Positions 43,960-60,409 of a stretch of 64,000 nt of DNA are shown here, piece after piece (the first letter of the stretch is position 1; every line of letters begins with the position of its first letter). Below the pieces are notes generated by a model, which worked only from the letters and a program-made list of their open reading frames with translations, was not told the origin of the DNA and made no database searches. The stretch is from positions 11,598,747 to 11,662,746 of the forward strand of contig NC_034009.1 of the NCBI RefSeq assembly GCF_000346465.2, given 5' to 3'. A program made the translations under genes and the position numbers. This stretch comes from Prunus persica (lineage: Eukaryota > Streptophyta > Magnoliopsida > Rosales > Rosaceae).

Positions 43960-46720
43960 ATGGGGATGGAATCCAGCTCCACCCACTTCACGATTATGAG
44001 AAGGTAAATTGAAACTAACCGTTGTTTTCCTATTAATTCGCAATTAAATTTACGGCTTACCCAATCAAACTTTGTGAATTGGGTAGTTTTGATTGTTTGT
44101 TTGGTTTTTTCTTCTTCTTCTTTTTCTCCTTCATCCCATGCTGCTATGTTTGGTTGCTGAGAAATAGGGGGAAAATTGTGATAAATTTATGATTTATTGA
44201 TCTGATAATTTATGTATTTGTTTCATTATTTTCCTAACCACTGTTCACATTCTTGAACTGCTGTGTTGCTGACCATGTTAATAGATTAGTTTCTGTACAA
44301 GTGTGCTTTCCATGATCAGTAAATGCTGTTTCAAATTGTTAATCAAATGGTGGCAAAAGTTGAAGTGTCTTTTTGTTGTCATTTTTTTTTGGTTTGAACA
44401 CAGCTCAGATACTGATTCTAAGATTGAAGACAGTGGGAACAACTTAGTATTAAAAGCATACCCGATGCTTCCCATGAAAACTGTTAACGCAGAGGATGAA
44501 GGAGAGTCTAGAGTACTTGAACCATATGTGGGGTTAGAGTTTGATTCAGCAGATGTCGCACGTGACTTTTACAGTCTCTATGCAACCCGGATGGGATTTA
44601 GAGTTCGAACTGGTCAGTTGTATCGGTCGAGAACTGATGGTTCAGTTTCTTCTCGGAGATTTGTGTGCTCCAAGGAGGGATTTCAGATTAGTTCACGAAC
44701 AGGTTGCCCTGCATTGATAAGGGTGCAAAGACGCGATTCAGGGAAGTGGGTTGTAGACCTTTTCCTGAAGGACCACAATCATGGTCTTGGATCCACAGAG
44801 GAAAACCATTCTCCGATTTTGCAGAAGAAGACTCTAACACGTAAAAACTCCGTTGTTGAATTGTCCCATAGGCCAAAAATCAAATCTATTGAGGAAATTG
44901 AGGATGGACGACCTTGCCCATCTGGAATTATTAGTGCCAAACGCTTAAAATGGGATGGAGATGAAATGCAGCCAGAAGTTGAACCGTCTGCAGGTCTAGA
45001 GTTCAATTCAGCCAATGAAGCATACCAATTTTATCATGTATATGCAGAAAATACAGGATTTAGAATCAGGATTGGTCAATTATTTCGTTCAAAGCTTGAT
45101 GGGTCAATTACATCCCGGCGATTTGTGTGCTCAAAGGAAGGTTTTCAGCACCCATCAAGAGTTGGTTGTGGGGCATTTATGAGGATTAAGAGACAAGACT
45201 CTGGAAGGTGGGTAGTGGACCGTCTTGATAAAAATCATAACCATGAGCTTGAGTCCCAACTGGAAGTTCAAAAGACAAATTTATTTTCTTCAAAAAAGTT
45301 CATAGAGGAGGAGATTGGTGGGCTAGAAAATGAAGATATTGTTGACATAAACAACGGTAACAATGTCAAAAGACGTAGAGAAAATCACATTGGAAGCGAT
45401 TGGTACCGTGTGCTGTTTGACTATTTTCAGACCAAACAGGCTGAAGATACAGGATTCTTTTATGCAGTAGAGGTTGATAATGGTAGTTGCATGAGTATTT
45501 TCTGGGCTGATGGGAGGTCTAGATTTTCATGCTGTCAGTTTGGTGATGTCATTATTTTGGATACCTCATATCGGAAAGGCATTTATCTGGTCCCATTTGC
45601 CACTTTCATTGGAATCAACCACCATAAGCAACCAGTGCTTCTTGGCTGTGCTCTAATTGCTGATGAATCTGAGAAATCTTTTACTTGGTTGTTTCAAACA
45701 TGGCTTAGGGCAATGTCAGGACGTTGTCCTCTGTCAATAATAGCTGACCAAGACGATGTGATCCAGCAAGCCATCATGCAAGTTTTTCCAGGAACCCATC
45801 ATCGTTTCTCATTGTGGCAGTTTAAGGCAAAAGAAAGTGAGCATCTACGTTTGATGAATACTTCCTTTAAATATGAGTATGAAAAATGCATTTATGAGTG
45901 TCAAACAGCCGATGAATTTGATGCCGCATGGAATGCACTCCTCTGCAGGTATGGGTTGAAGGATAATGGTTGGCTGAAAGCTATGTACGCAAAGCGCAAA
46001 AGTTGGGTCCCGCTATACTTAAGAGCTACATTCTTTGCAGGCATCCCCTTCAATGAAAGTATAGAATCATTCTTTGGTACACGCTTCAATGCCCAAACAC
46101 AACTTAAGGAGTTTGTTTCACAATATGAAAGAGGTCTAGAGCGACGTCGTGAAGAAGAAAGAAAAGAAGATTTTAACTCTTTTAACTTGCAAGCCTTCTT
46201 GCAGACAAAAGAACCATTAGAAGAGCAATGTAGAAGGCTTTATACACTGAACATATTCAGGATATTTCAGAAAGAACTTCTACAATCCTATAGTTATCTA
46301 GGATTTAAGATTTATGAAGAAGGGGCCACCATCAGGTATTTGGTCCGCAAATGTGGGAATGACAATGAGAAATGTGTAGTAACTGTTGGTCCATCCAATC
46401 CCAAAGTGATTTGCAGCTGTCGAATGTTTGAATTTGAAGGTGTGCTGTGTCGGCATGTGTTGAGAGTTTTCCAAATCTTGGACCTGAAAGAAGTTCCACC
46501 ATGCTATATATTACAGCGTTGGACTAAAAATGCAGAATATGGCATTCCTTGCGATTCTGAATCTGGTGGAAACCCTCAAGAACTTAAGGCCTTGATGGTA
46601 TGGAGTTTAAGAGAAGCAGCCTGTCAATACATAGAGGCTGGGGCAACATCTCTTGAAAAGCACAGACTTGCCTACGAAATTATGCGAGAGGGTGGAAGAA
46701 AACTTTGTTGGCAGAGGTAA
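43960..46720 (+). CDS. FAR1-related sequence protein, FRS7/FRS12 type, 2 exons
   Basis: A transcription factor derived from a Mutator-like transposase; the FRS7/FRS12 pair represses flowering and glucosinolate genes in Arabidopsis. Exons are 43960-44003 and 44404-46720, joined AG|C in frame, giving 786 residues. Two tandem FAR1 DNA-binding domains are visible, each with a GFR.R.GQL.RS..DGS..SRRFVCSKEGFQ pattern (about residues 50-140 and 205-295). A MULE transposase core follows (VIILDTSYRKG; IIADQDDVIQQAI). A SWIM zinc finger (CSCRMFEFEGVLCRHV) lies near residue 670. The ending KALMVWSLREAA...YEIMREGGRKLCWQR is what I recall for FRS7/FRS12. Two FAR1 domains and this tail point to that subgroup rather than FAR1/FHY3. 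Confidence 0.93.
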
Positions 46721-47104
46721 GTGTGTGGGAAACAGTAGTCAGTCATCTCTGATTCTCTATGGATAAACTTTTGAAGTTTTGGAGTTACGTAAGTAGCTAG
46801 TCCCTTTTTACAGTGATCCTAGGTTATGTAATCGAAAGATCGATGACTTGCCTTGGATAATCTGCTGTTGATATCAGAGTAATGTAAATATTGTGTTGTG
46901 AAGATTACCCTTCATCAGATGATTGAGCTTGAAATCAATATCAAAAGTTTATGAGCTAATAATGAAAGCATGAGGCTGCATTTGGTTTTATCACAAGAAC
47001 TTAATTAGATGGAAATCAGACCAAATACATTTTGGCTGAGTTCTTTTTTTTTAACTTTTTTTTTTTTTTAATTTTTAATAATTATTTTTTTTAGAGGACA
47101 TGTC
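46721..47104. other. FRS gene 3'UTR and T-rich spacer
   Basis: The FRS transcript tail probably ends before 47000 (AATAATGAAAG near 46955). T runs lie at 47045-47095. Confidence 0.45.
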
Positions 47105-47240
47105 CTGAGAGAGGCAATAATATACTAAACTCACACACACACCACTTCAACCCAAAAAAAAAAAAAACCTCACACACATACCACGGATGTTAGGACTCGA
47201 ACTCAGAACCTTGCCTGAGGGAGTAAATACTAGTGGGTCC
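47105..47240 (-). mobile_element. SINE copy (family S2)
   Basis: On the minus strand: GGACCCACTAGTATTTACTCC, then GTTCGAGTCC, then CCGTGGTATGTGTGTGAG and GTTTAGTATATTATTGCC, the same order as the copy at 6134-6262. An internal A run has expanded. Confidence 0.6.
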
Positions 47241-47625
47241 TTAGCTTGAAAGAGGAGAAATTCTTCATGTGCTGATTCGTTGTTCGAATTTGTTATCAGG
47301 TAAGAGAGCTAAATCTCACAAACCCTCCCACAACTCATGCAAGCCCTAGGATTTGATCACAAGAGCGAACAGCTAGAACCAGAGACAATGGGTGTTCCAC
47401 TGTATAAGATTGTGTTTTGTACAGTTTTTTAAAGACGTATACTGCAATTCAAACATTTATAAAACATGTATTTCTGTAATATAGTTTCAAAGTGCCAAAA
47501 TTTGAGTGCAACATTGATGTAACGTACAATTTGTTCTTTTTCATTTATCTCCTTTCAAATTTTTTTTTGAGAGAACCTGGACATCTCCTCCTTTCAAATT
47601 TGATAGGAAATTGCAAGTTGTAACC

Positions 47626-47728
47626 TTTTTTGATACACCAAGATAATCAATCTAATCTAAAGGGAGGGGAGACTAATAGGGTGGATTCACTGTCTTGAAT
47701 CCTGATCAATTAGCCTAACCCATGTCGT
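47626..47728 (-). mobile_element. SINE copy (family S1), degenerate
   Basis: TGATACACCAAGATAATC, then TCTAATCTAAAGGGAGGGGA, then AATTAGCCTAACCCATG, read in plus orientation, match the reverse of the complete copy at 56589-56716. The box B zone is damaged. Confidence 0.45.
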
Positions 47729-48820
47729 ACTCTTAAGTGTTGCAAAAAAATTTATTCAAGAAAAAAGTTAATAAGATGAGATCATTGAGAGCATTTAAAG
47801 AAGTCGTTCTCCATCTCCACGTATGAGAGAGACTAGTCTAGAAGTAATTAACTTTGATACTCTCAACCTCAAAATCAAATCTACAAGATTATCATCATAA
47901 TTAATATCCACTAAAATCCTTTAAATAATTATTTTGAAATCAAATAACTTTCCTGGAGTTATTAAGCTTCAAATCTCCACCTAATGGCCTAAACTTATAG
48001 GTGACAAGCCAAATTGAAAGTGGGTCAAAGCAAGTTCTAATTTGGATGAACGAAAATGACCCATAATTTGATGGAATAATTGACATAACTAACGCAGTTT
48101 TGGAGCATATAATACTCAGATTGTGCTTTCTTTTTTTCCTTTTATTCTTTTGCGCAGAATGATAATAAACTTGATATCATTGTAAGGAGGACCATGATCT
48201 AAAGAAAAATCATAAATATCTCTTAAATCATGTAAAACCGAGAGGGGCATGCATTGGGGGGGAGATGGATCTGATCATCTTTTCATATGTCAACTTGGCA
48301 ACGTTTATGTTGGTAAGCTAATCCAAAGTTTTTAACTCTGACTATGTACCACTTCTAAAAAAATGATTCTAGTTACTGAACGGTATAAAATCTTTCCCTG
48401 ATTATAGTTCTTTCTTCAACCATCCAACACACTGCTAGTCCGACGTTTGTTTCCGTTTAGCTGGGATAGCCTGAACGCATGAGGTCAAGAGTACAGCTAA
48501 GAAACATATCTGGTTGGTCTTTCCAGTGAAATACTGCACAATAATGCCTGCATTCTTGATGAGCAAATTCCACACTTCTCTGTAGGAACCGCTGACGAAA
48601 TATGCTCCGTACATTGCAAAAATCTACAGCCTAATCATACAGTTCCACCAAAATTAACAGCTGGTTCGAACATGTATATGTATATATATGGTACCATATC
48701 ATCAACAATCTTTTTCCCCTGTCAAACAATTTGATGTGGTCAGAGACTCATTCAAACTTATCACCTACAAATAAGGGGATAAAGAAAAGGAGGATTACCA
48801 AGGACGACTTGCACTGCATA
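47729..48820. other. Intergenic DNA and ABCI12 3' flank
   Basis: About 1.1 kb, AT-rich, without recognised genes. The right few hundred bases are probably ABCI12 3'UTR. Confidence 0.45.
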
Positions 48821-51800
48821 TCATACTAGAAAGTAGTCAGACAAAACGGAAGCACCTATTACAGTAACCAGGCTTAACAAGGAAACGATATCTGATGTTC
48901 CAATGGATGGATCTGACAACAAGTAAATCTTATGAGCGTTGCTGTCCCCTCTAAAACCTCTGACAATCATTGCCTGTAAAAGCCATAACATTGGTAAAAC
49001 ATTAAAAACTGGAATAACTTTTTTCCTTTACGTGACTAATTGGTATGATGCACTTATAAAAGCCACTAGTGCCATAAATATAAGCACTGAACTACTTTTT
49101 CCTTAAAAGAATTGCGCAATAACTATGCAAGTAGCATCCATATTGAAGTTAATCCATTGCGTTTTGATAGGGAGGGGGAGGGTTGTGGAATGCCAATGCA
49201 TTTTAAACAACAGATGTCGCATGCAACAGCAGACCAATTGGGCAGAGAGATAAGCATTTGCAAGTTAAACTGAAGCACAAACCTGCGAAATCTGCTCTGC
49301 ATGGCTAAAGATATTTGTGAAGATCCGACGAAAGTAGGCAAAGAAAACTGCAAAATAAGATCCAAATCATAAAAAGAAATAGGTTTTTAAGGAGAAAGTT
49401 TATCCAAAAAAAAATTGATGAGACGGTGTTCATATAGATACATCAACCAAAGCTGATACTATACTAAAGCTTTAGAGTCTGAAGTAGCTATCCATATATG
49501 ACAGACTGACTATAAGTAAATAACACTGATGTTCTCAACCCACTATGAGATTTATTTTTATAGCTAAAGAAGAACACAATTATTAAAAACAACAATACAA
49601 AAATTCATATAAGAACGCACGCTTACCATCCAGTGTTTCCATCATTGTCAACTGTTCCCAGTTTATCCTACGAGATACAATCCCCAATGCAACATTACGT
49701 ACCTACCAAATATTTCAAAGCGGTAGATGTCAGTACGAGTAGATTTAAGAACTAAATCATCATTAATCCTCTGTCAAGAAAATCATCTTTAAAATTTTGA
49801 AATAATTGAACACAAATCTTATTGACCAATCCTCGTACCTCATCAAACACGAGATTGATGAACCTCAATGAAAGCATGAGGGTCAGAATTATTTCAGCCA
49901 CTGGCACACCAAGACGTGTCAAAGGGAGCATAAACCACCGCAAGGCAAATGCAAGTTCTTCAGGGGTTGTGGTTGTCAGGCAAAGGCTCGCACTTTGAAA
50001 AACCTTATGACAAAAACACGAACACTAGATCTCAGAATAAAAAAAAGCTTTTTTGTATTCAAATCACCTACATGTAGTCTGGTAAGCATATTTTCTTATG
50101 ATCAATTGTATGCTTAGAAGAAATGTAAGCATGCCACTACTCTTTTGAGTTACACCACTCCATTCTAAAAATAAAAAATAAAATGGTTGTGCCTCCTTAT
50201 GCCACACAAGCTTATAATGTGATTATATCAATGGGCATCCAAACATATCGTTATTAAATGAAAGGCAAATAGTGTACCAAGCAGAGATAGAAGCAACTCA
50301 CAGTAAAGGTTAAGCAAGCAGCTGTGCTTGCTACAGACAACCCCTTCCTTGTAAAATGTAATGGCCCTAGCTTCATAATTAAATATGAGTAACCTCCCAG
50401 AGATGCAGGAAGATTTGATAATCCAATCATTGCAGGAGGTGGGGTTCTTAACTGAACAAGGGGTGGCACACCATCTGAACCCAGCCCCAACGTAATGAAT
50501 AAAATTCCAGAAATCAAAGACACTCTTCCCAGTTGGTCCTGTAATCAAGAAAATATCACATTGATTATATATGCAGAGGAAAGGAAGAAAGAGAAAAATA
50601 TTTGATGAATCACTAAGACCTCGTTAATTAAATACTAAAGACCTTAATATTGATGGAATTAAAACCAGCTCCTGACTCATAGGATGGTACTTAGTTACTT
50701 ACCATCCATGTATGTCTTGGAAGAATCCATATTGACAAAACGGCCAAGTATACTACTAATCCAAAACGCAGTATTATATGTGACCTTGCTGGTAAAACAA
50801 CTAGAGCCAAAAGCCAAACCTGCAGGATCAAGACGACAAAGTTAAAAAGAAAAGAGGTAATAAAACAGAATTTACATACTTACATGTGCACTTTCCCATA
50901 ATCTGCTCATCATGCAAAATTTACCAACACTGAGATGTCAATACACATTTAAGAAAAGACAAACCCTCCAGGATGCAGAATGATATCATTACAAGTAGAT
51001 TTTTTAAGCCCATTTTGACAAAGTAAACAGCCTCGACTTTTATATATTGTACTTTAAAATTTTGGTTTGCCTGAAAAGTTGCCATTTTATATAACGTTTC
51101 TACTTTTACTCATTTGCTACTTCATAGTTTAAATAGAAATGTCATCTACAACGTTTGAGAGTCACCACATTTAGTAAAAAATTTGCAACTCAATCATAGT
51201 AACTGCCTAGTTGGAGATCCGAGGTGTATGTATATGCATGGAGTTTAACTCCTGTCATTAATGTTTTAAGGACACTACCATAGCAATTTCTTGCGCTATA
51301 CAAAGTGGTTCTCCCTAAACTTCCCCAAGAAAACTTGGATGTTAAAGAAACCATTATGTTGCCTAACCCTCTCTTTAGTAGAGAAAAAGGAACAACAAGA
51401 AAAGAACAACTTTCTTCATTTTAAAACAATTAAAATCCAAAAGCCCTACAGCTGCACCCAATTAGCCCGTCTTAGATCCCAGAAAATGTAAACTTTCATA
51501 TTTTTCTGTACATACTCAGCTTAAAATTGAAAAGAAGAAAAGACCAATCTATTCCAAAACATATACAGATCAAACACAGTAGAAACTCATTAAAATGTTG
51601 ATCTTTACATGTCTTCAACATCTAAACCATACACCATTTCATCCCTTTTCAGCTAAAATTACCAAACTATTAAGCCGCCAAAAACACGAAAACTAAATTG
51701 CACTAAGCCCACCACATATTATCAAAAACCAACAAACACCCATCCAAATCAAGCATACCAATTTGATTCTGGGGTCCACAGAATGGAGAAACGTGCTGGG

Positions 51801-52088
51801 TTCCGACACGTACTGGCAAATGGGGCTAGCGGTGGCACCTGAAATCAGCCGAAGAAATTTCTCGGCTCCGAAAGCTTTGGTTGGCAACACGTTCACCCAC
51901 CACGGGGTTTGACTACTATCGCTTGCTGAGGCTCTAATTTGGTGGCTTAATCTTGGCTTTACTTGTATAAGGGTTTTGTTCAGTGAACGCAGGTGAGTGA
52001 ATTTTGGGGCAATTTGGGTTTTGGGATTAGGGTTTAGTGGGAGACAGGGGAATGTGACCGTTGTGATGGGACGGTACGCGAAGTTCAT
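48821..52088 (-). CDS. ABCI12: ABCI12, chloroplast CbiQ-like membrane transporter component, 7 exons
   Basis: A plastid protein with a CbiQ/EcfT-type domain, the membrane coupling subunit of energy-coupling-factor ABC importers; its substrate in plants is not settled. Exons on the minus strand: 52088-51759, 50819-50703, 50538-50302, 50003-49839, 49702-49627, 49347-49283 and 48973-48821. Frame is kept and the product is 380 residues. The first 60 residues are Ser/Thr/Pro-rich and basic like a transit peptide. TFLHSVDPRIKL starts the conserved domain and joins VWLLALVVLPAR in exon 2. Several hydrophobic helices follow (LVVYLAVLSIWILP; FMLPLTRLGVPVAEIILTLMLSLRF), then the AMIVRGFRG motif typical of CbiQ coupling helices. 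Confidence 0.92.
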
Positions 52089-52900
52089 GGGTGAGGCTGA
52101 GAGTGGAAGAAGAGGGAAATGGTTTGGATGTTTTCTGTACAGTTGGTGTGCGGTTCGTTAATTTCCAAAGTGGCGGGAATGTAACGATATGTTTCAGCTT
52201 CGGGCTGTTCTCTACTAATGGACCGCTTTCCGTTTTATCTATTTTTCTATAGCTAAGCTGAATTTAAATCTTGTTGGTCTACTTCATTGGAAAATGGCTT
52301 TAATTTATAGATTAGTACTCTCAGTTTGAATTATCATCGTATTTTAATAGTATGTGTGAAAATTCCGCTCTTTATTTTTAATAAAATAAAAACTAAATTC
52401 AATGAGTCCGTGCCTGACAAAAAAATACATTTAAACTGACAGAAAAAAAATAATAATCAGTTTTATTCATATTAAAGTAGGAATCCTCTCTTTTTTTTTT
52501 CTTTTTTGTTGTTGAAAGGAATCCTCTCTTTTGGTTCTTTATCTTCATATGAAATTTACAATTTTCAGCCCAAACTTTATTTCAAGTACTAATGTGTAAT
52601 TTCCTCTTAATTCAAATCATGAGCTTGCGGGACGACATAGGACTTGATTTCGTGTCCTTTCTTAGAGAGTTTTCATCTATTGACTGCAACCCGGACATGA
52701 CAGTGCCCAAGCTCAAGGAAGCGTTTCCAGTGGGCCACGCTTGACAGGGCAAGCTATGGGACCCGCACAACCAGGCCAGCCCGCAGACCAAACCAGCATG
52801 ACCTCTAGCCTAAGTTTGCTGACGTCAGCAACAACAAAAAAAATTTAAAAATCTAAAAAAATACTAAAATTTTCAAAATTCTTTTTAATAAATACTTAGT
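52089..52900. promoter_or_regulatory. ABCI12 upstream region and intergenic DNA
   Basis: The ABCI12 promoter and leader must lie here. No TATA box is assigned with confidence. T-rich and A-rich runs occur near 52445 and 52492. Confidence 0.4.
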
Positions 52901-53640
52901 CATATTCTTCACTTCCCACACTAAAACTCTATACAAATTCCTCTCCTCATATCTAATGTGAATAGTGGTTGCCATGACTATGGGTGGAAACACCACAACA
53001 CTATTCACATGAATAGTAACACCCCTTGTTTTGCCCTTGCTCTTTGTCATGGCAAATGAGTGGAAGTGCTCTTAGAGAACACAAATAGCTAAGATGTCTC
53101 CAAGAAAAGGCTAAATCCTCATTTGGCCCTTTCACACCCAAACTCATCTCTAGTAAATGGGCTATACGTGCTATGTCACTAGCCAAATCCAATCAGTAGG
53201 CCAAAAGGGCTAAAAATTGGGTCAAATGAGGCACACTTCTTGGGTGTGCTATATCTTATTTTATTATTTCTTAGGTGGGCCAGTTGTTGTTTTAAAATTA
53301 AAGTATTGTTGTTATTTTTAAATTAATGTTTTAGTTTCTTGGGTGGGTTGTTGTTGTTTTTAAATTAATCCTATCGTATCCGAAAATATTTTTATCTTCT
53401 AAAATAAATTTAAATAGGGTCTAAAATAGTACTTTAATTAAATTATCCAATATATTTAAAGAACATACTAAAAACTAATAAAATATTATGATTTAGCCCT
53501 ACACTATTGGAGACGGTAAAAATATAGCCCAATATTACTCCTTAAAAAATTATAAATGGTGGGCTAAATTTTATGGGTGGACTATGTTTAGCCCTCCACG
53601 GCTAGAGATGACCTTATAGTTTAATGTTGTAGGAGACTAT
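52901..53640. mobile_element. MITE-like cluster
   Basis: GTGAATAGTG and CACTATTCAC form a perfect 10-bp inverted repeat about 30 bases apart near 52960-53010. Further right, phrases such as CATCTCTAG and GGCTAAA(T/C) occur in inverted order near 53095-53160 and 53570-53615, next to GTGCTCTTAGAG. This suggests one or two degraded MITEs. Boundaries are not resolved and there is no coding sequence. Confidence 0.35.
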
Positions 53641-54220
53641 GTTTCCTATTCATGTTGTATAAGGTTTTGGTTGTAAACGCACAAATTATTCAATAAAATT
53701 CAAAGTTCTTCCAGAATATTTACTAAAAGGAGAACCTCACAACCTCTTCAATTTCTTCTTCATTCTCGTCTATATTAGTTGATTACATGATATAACACTC
53801 CATGTCACAATTATTATGACAAACTATTAGTTTAAACACCAACTTCTAAGCCAAAGAACAATTTTTTTTTTTTTGAAAATGTGAAAAAATTGTAAGTAAA
53901 TTTGACAATGGATTACGTGAAAATTAACTCAACTCAAATACAACGACCCATTAAGTAACAGGTATCACAACACGACACGATTCATTTTAAGCAAATTAAG
54001 TGTGTAGTAGGCTTAGGAAGATTGTATGTTGAATTCAAGTGGTAGATTAGAAAAAGGGAAGAAAGTGTCACACATCTTAAAAATCTCGCACAAAACAAAC
54101 AATGAGAAAAAAAAATAAAAATGTAGAAATAGAAACAGCACTCAGAATACAAACTGTGTTGTAATGGATACAACAATAATACATCAACATATGAAGTGTA
54201 GAAGATGAACATGGCTGGGA
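53641..54220. other. AT-rich intergenic DNA, no gene seen
   Basis: Contains AWPM-19 gene 3' flank at its right end and A/T runs. No ORF or repeat family is recognised. Confidence 0.45.
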
Positions 54221-55233
54221 TTAAAATCTTCCAGTGCTGCCCCTTTCTCGAACAATAACATCTTCAACCCCAGCATGGATGGCACAAGTAGAAAACAACT
54301 GCGTTGCACTCACTATTATTGTTATGGTCTCCAAAGTACGCTGTGTATACACAACATCATGATTAGACATGTAAAACATAATAATGTGTCTTACGACCTG
54401 TGTACGTATACAATGCTCCTCTCACAACCCATTAATAATGTTCAAACTTGTCCAACCAAGTTCGATAAAGAAAAGAAAAAGGAAATTATACAATAAGAGC
54501 ATACCAAGTTCGAATCGGTCCAACCAAGTTGAATTTCTTTACAAGCCAATCTGAAACAGAAACAGTGGAGAACAAGTTTATGTATATGAACATGGGGTTC
54601 CATTTAAAGAAAAATGGAGATCCAGAAAGTAAAGTAGTAGGGAAAAAAGAGAGGCAGAGACCCCATTGCAAGAAGAGTGAGGGAGAAAGTTCCAAGAGAA
54701 GAGGCAGCAGCTGTGTGCAAGTTGGGCCTGTCCCATTGGACAACGTTGTGAAGTCCAGTAAGAGAGGTGGCAAAGCCAACAACACCAGCAAGGAGGGAGA
54801 AAATCACAAAGAAACCAGTTGCCATGTTCCCAAATGGGAAGTAGATTGGAAATATTCGCGCTGGAATTGTTAAAACAGAAGCTGCATGTGTGCAAAGTAA
54901 TAATGATCATAAGTATAGTCGCATTATTTTTTTTATACAAGTGATAGTCCAAACTACTCTAAACAGGGAGGGGGATTCAAACTTTGGTGCAAATGAGCAG
55001 ATTTACTGTCCTAAACCTTGGCCAACTAGCCTAATCCACGTATGCATAAGTTTAGTTGCATTATATAATTGTTGTTACCAAAAAAATTTAAGTTGTAATT
55101 AATTACCTGTATCACGAGACCTTTGGATGCCATGGTTGACAGCCCAAGAAGCAATCACAATCACAATAAAATACAGAACAAGGTTAACGATCAAGAGAAT
55201 GGATGCTGCTGATTTTGGCCCTCCAGAAGTCAT
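54221..55233 (-). CDS. AWPM-19-like / PM19-like plasma-membrane protein, 4 exons
   Basis: A small four-helix membrane protein of the AWPM-19 family, associated with seed dormancy, ABA transport and cold or drought response in cereals. Exons on the minus strand: 55233-55107, 54881-54662, 54550-54505 and 54340-54221; frame is kept, giving 170 residues, normal for the family. Helix 1 is SILLIVNLVLYFIVIVIASWAVNHGI. The family signature FPIYFPFGNMATGFFVIFSLLAGVVG spans helix 2. The third helix is in TFSLTLLAMGLACKEI, joined across intron 2 with a weak GTCTCT donor, and the fourth follows RTLETITIIVSATQLF. TAA is at 54221-54223. Confidence 0.9.
54943..55045 (-). mobile_element. SINE copy (family S1) inside the AWPM-19 gene's first intron
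   Basis: On the minus strand: ATTAGGCTAGTTGGCCAAGG, then AAGTTTGAATCCCCCTCCC, then a CTTGTATAAAAAAA tail, in the same sense as the gene. Layout matches the complete copy at 56589-56716. Confidence 0.7.
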
Positions 55234-56227
55234 GAGGCCTTTGAAGTTTGAAGTTTGGAGATAGCAAGAAGAAAATTGAATGCTGCTACACTTGTTGTAG
55301 AGGGGCAGGTGCAGGACAGGAGAGAACTATATAAAAATGAGTGCCTTTAATTCAAAGAAACGGCTTATATTCTTTTCCATCATTATTGGGATTGCCTCAT
55401 GGAAGGGGCAAAGAATCCTTTGTTGGTTTTTATTTATTTATTTAGAGAAGTTTATAATAAATCAGATAAATGGCTTCTTTGCTTATTATCAGTTCTGCAC
55501 GGCAGCTCTTTTGTGGAATAAAGTTTTGCCTGCCAAGCACACAAAAAATTATGAAGAATAAAGTTTTCCTTTTTCTATGTTTTCATGCTTTTTTGGCTGG
55601 CGGGAGTATTATATACATTATTCTTGCCTCAATCTTCATGCATTCAGTTTCAGGTTTCAGTTATTTTAGAGGCCTAGCTAGAGGGGTGCTCTCACTGTAC
55701 AAAACAATCAACAGAGGAAAGGAATTTTCTTTAGCTTCCAATACCTTGTCTTATAGCTGATCCTAAAAGTATATATTATCAGAAAACAAAAAATTGCAAC
55801 CGGTAGGCAACGCAAGCAAGCGTCATGTCAACACCAGCCGGTCCGATTCATTATGATCGGATAGTCCAGGTTTTGATTTGTCATACAAAAACAAGATCAA
55901 ATTGTGCAGGATGTGAACATTCAATGAAACACCCCATGTAATGTAGTGGACAGTTAAATTAAGAGAGTTCATATGCTAAGTGAAACATCCAATCACCTGT
56001 CAAATGATTTAATTAAGACTCTCTGATCTACACGATTTCTTCAATGCAATGAAAACATTCTACAAAGTTGAACATGCCATGAACAATCACTCACATGGGA
56101 CCTTTATTTACAAAGGATCTTTCTCAAAAGCATTTAAAAGGTGAGGGAAAATGCTTCACACACTTGGTTGCTTTGTCCCAATTGACTGCGTTTTGAGCCC
56201 CAGTGGATTATCTTCAACGAATTGGTT
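55234..56227. promoter_or_regulatory. AWPM-19 upstream region and GS2 3' flank
   Basis: The left part must hold the AWPM-19 promoter; a TATATAAA-like stretch is read around 55330 on the minus strand. The right part is GS2 3'UTR. ORFs at 55337-55760 are low-complexity and unsupported. Confidence 0.4.
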
Positions 56228-59613
<3,386 letters not shown>

Positions 59614-60409
59614 TTGGCCTGCTCCTCACTGAAAAATAGGTTAAGACATCAGCAAGGATTTTAAGTTCTAAGAAAATGCATCAAGGCATCTTAACATCAA
59701 GATTTAAATAGCGCAAACTAAGAAAACACTAAAGTTTCATGTGTTTCTGCAACAACAATCAAATGATAAATCTTCATGATATTCAATATTGGCACTTACA
59801 ATCACTGCATACCTAATCAAACTGCAATTACTATAACCGCAGTTACAGATGGCACATCTCTTTATCTTCTTCTGGGATGCAATGTCCCAGATTTTTAAAG
59901 CAAGCAACTGATTGCGTTCAACTTCAAACCCTGCCTCTTATAACAAGGCCAAGTGTTTTCTAGTTATTGTACCATTTAACTATGAAATTCATTGAATCAA
60001 CCGCCTGATCTCTCCTTTATTTGTTTCTGGGTATGAATACATGACCTATTCTTTCTAAATCCAATTCTATATTAATCACTTTTTAATGCATTGGTTTCTT
60101 ATCCTTACCACCCAATTGTTTTTAGCATGATTAACATCTTGTGGGAATTTTTTTTTCTCTCTTTTGGTTGAATGAGTCATGGTTTAATCAAATGCATATT
60201 TAATATCCATATCAATTTGGGATGTCATATCCACTTGATCCAATGGTATATGGATCAGTTTGTTTTGGACCTTTTGGTTCTAAATGTAACCCAAAAAAGA
60301 AGAAGGAAAAGTTGAAGAAGTCAACTTTGATATTGTTTAGGAGAAGTGGGAAGGAATTATTGTAAGAAAAAATAAGGCACAGTTCACATTGTTCTTTTAT
60401 TTTATTTTG

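Noticed and set aside
44688..45015. Minus-strand ORFs inside the FRS gene
   Set aside because: Shadows of the long coding exon.
54275..54873. Plus-strand ORFs over the AWPM-19 region
   Set aside because: Antisense shadows; the minus-strand spliced frame carries the family signature.
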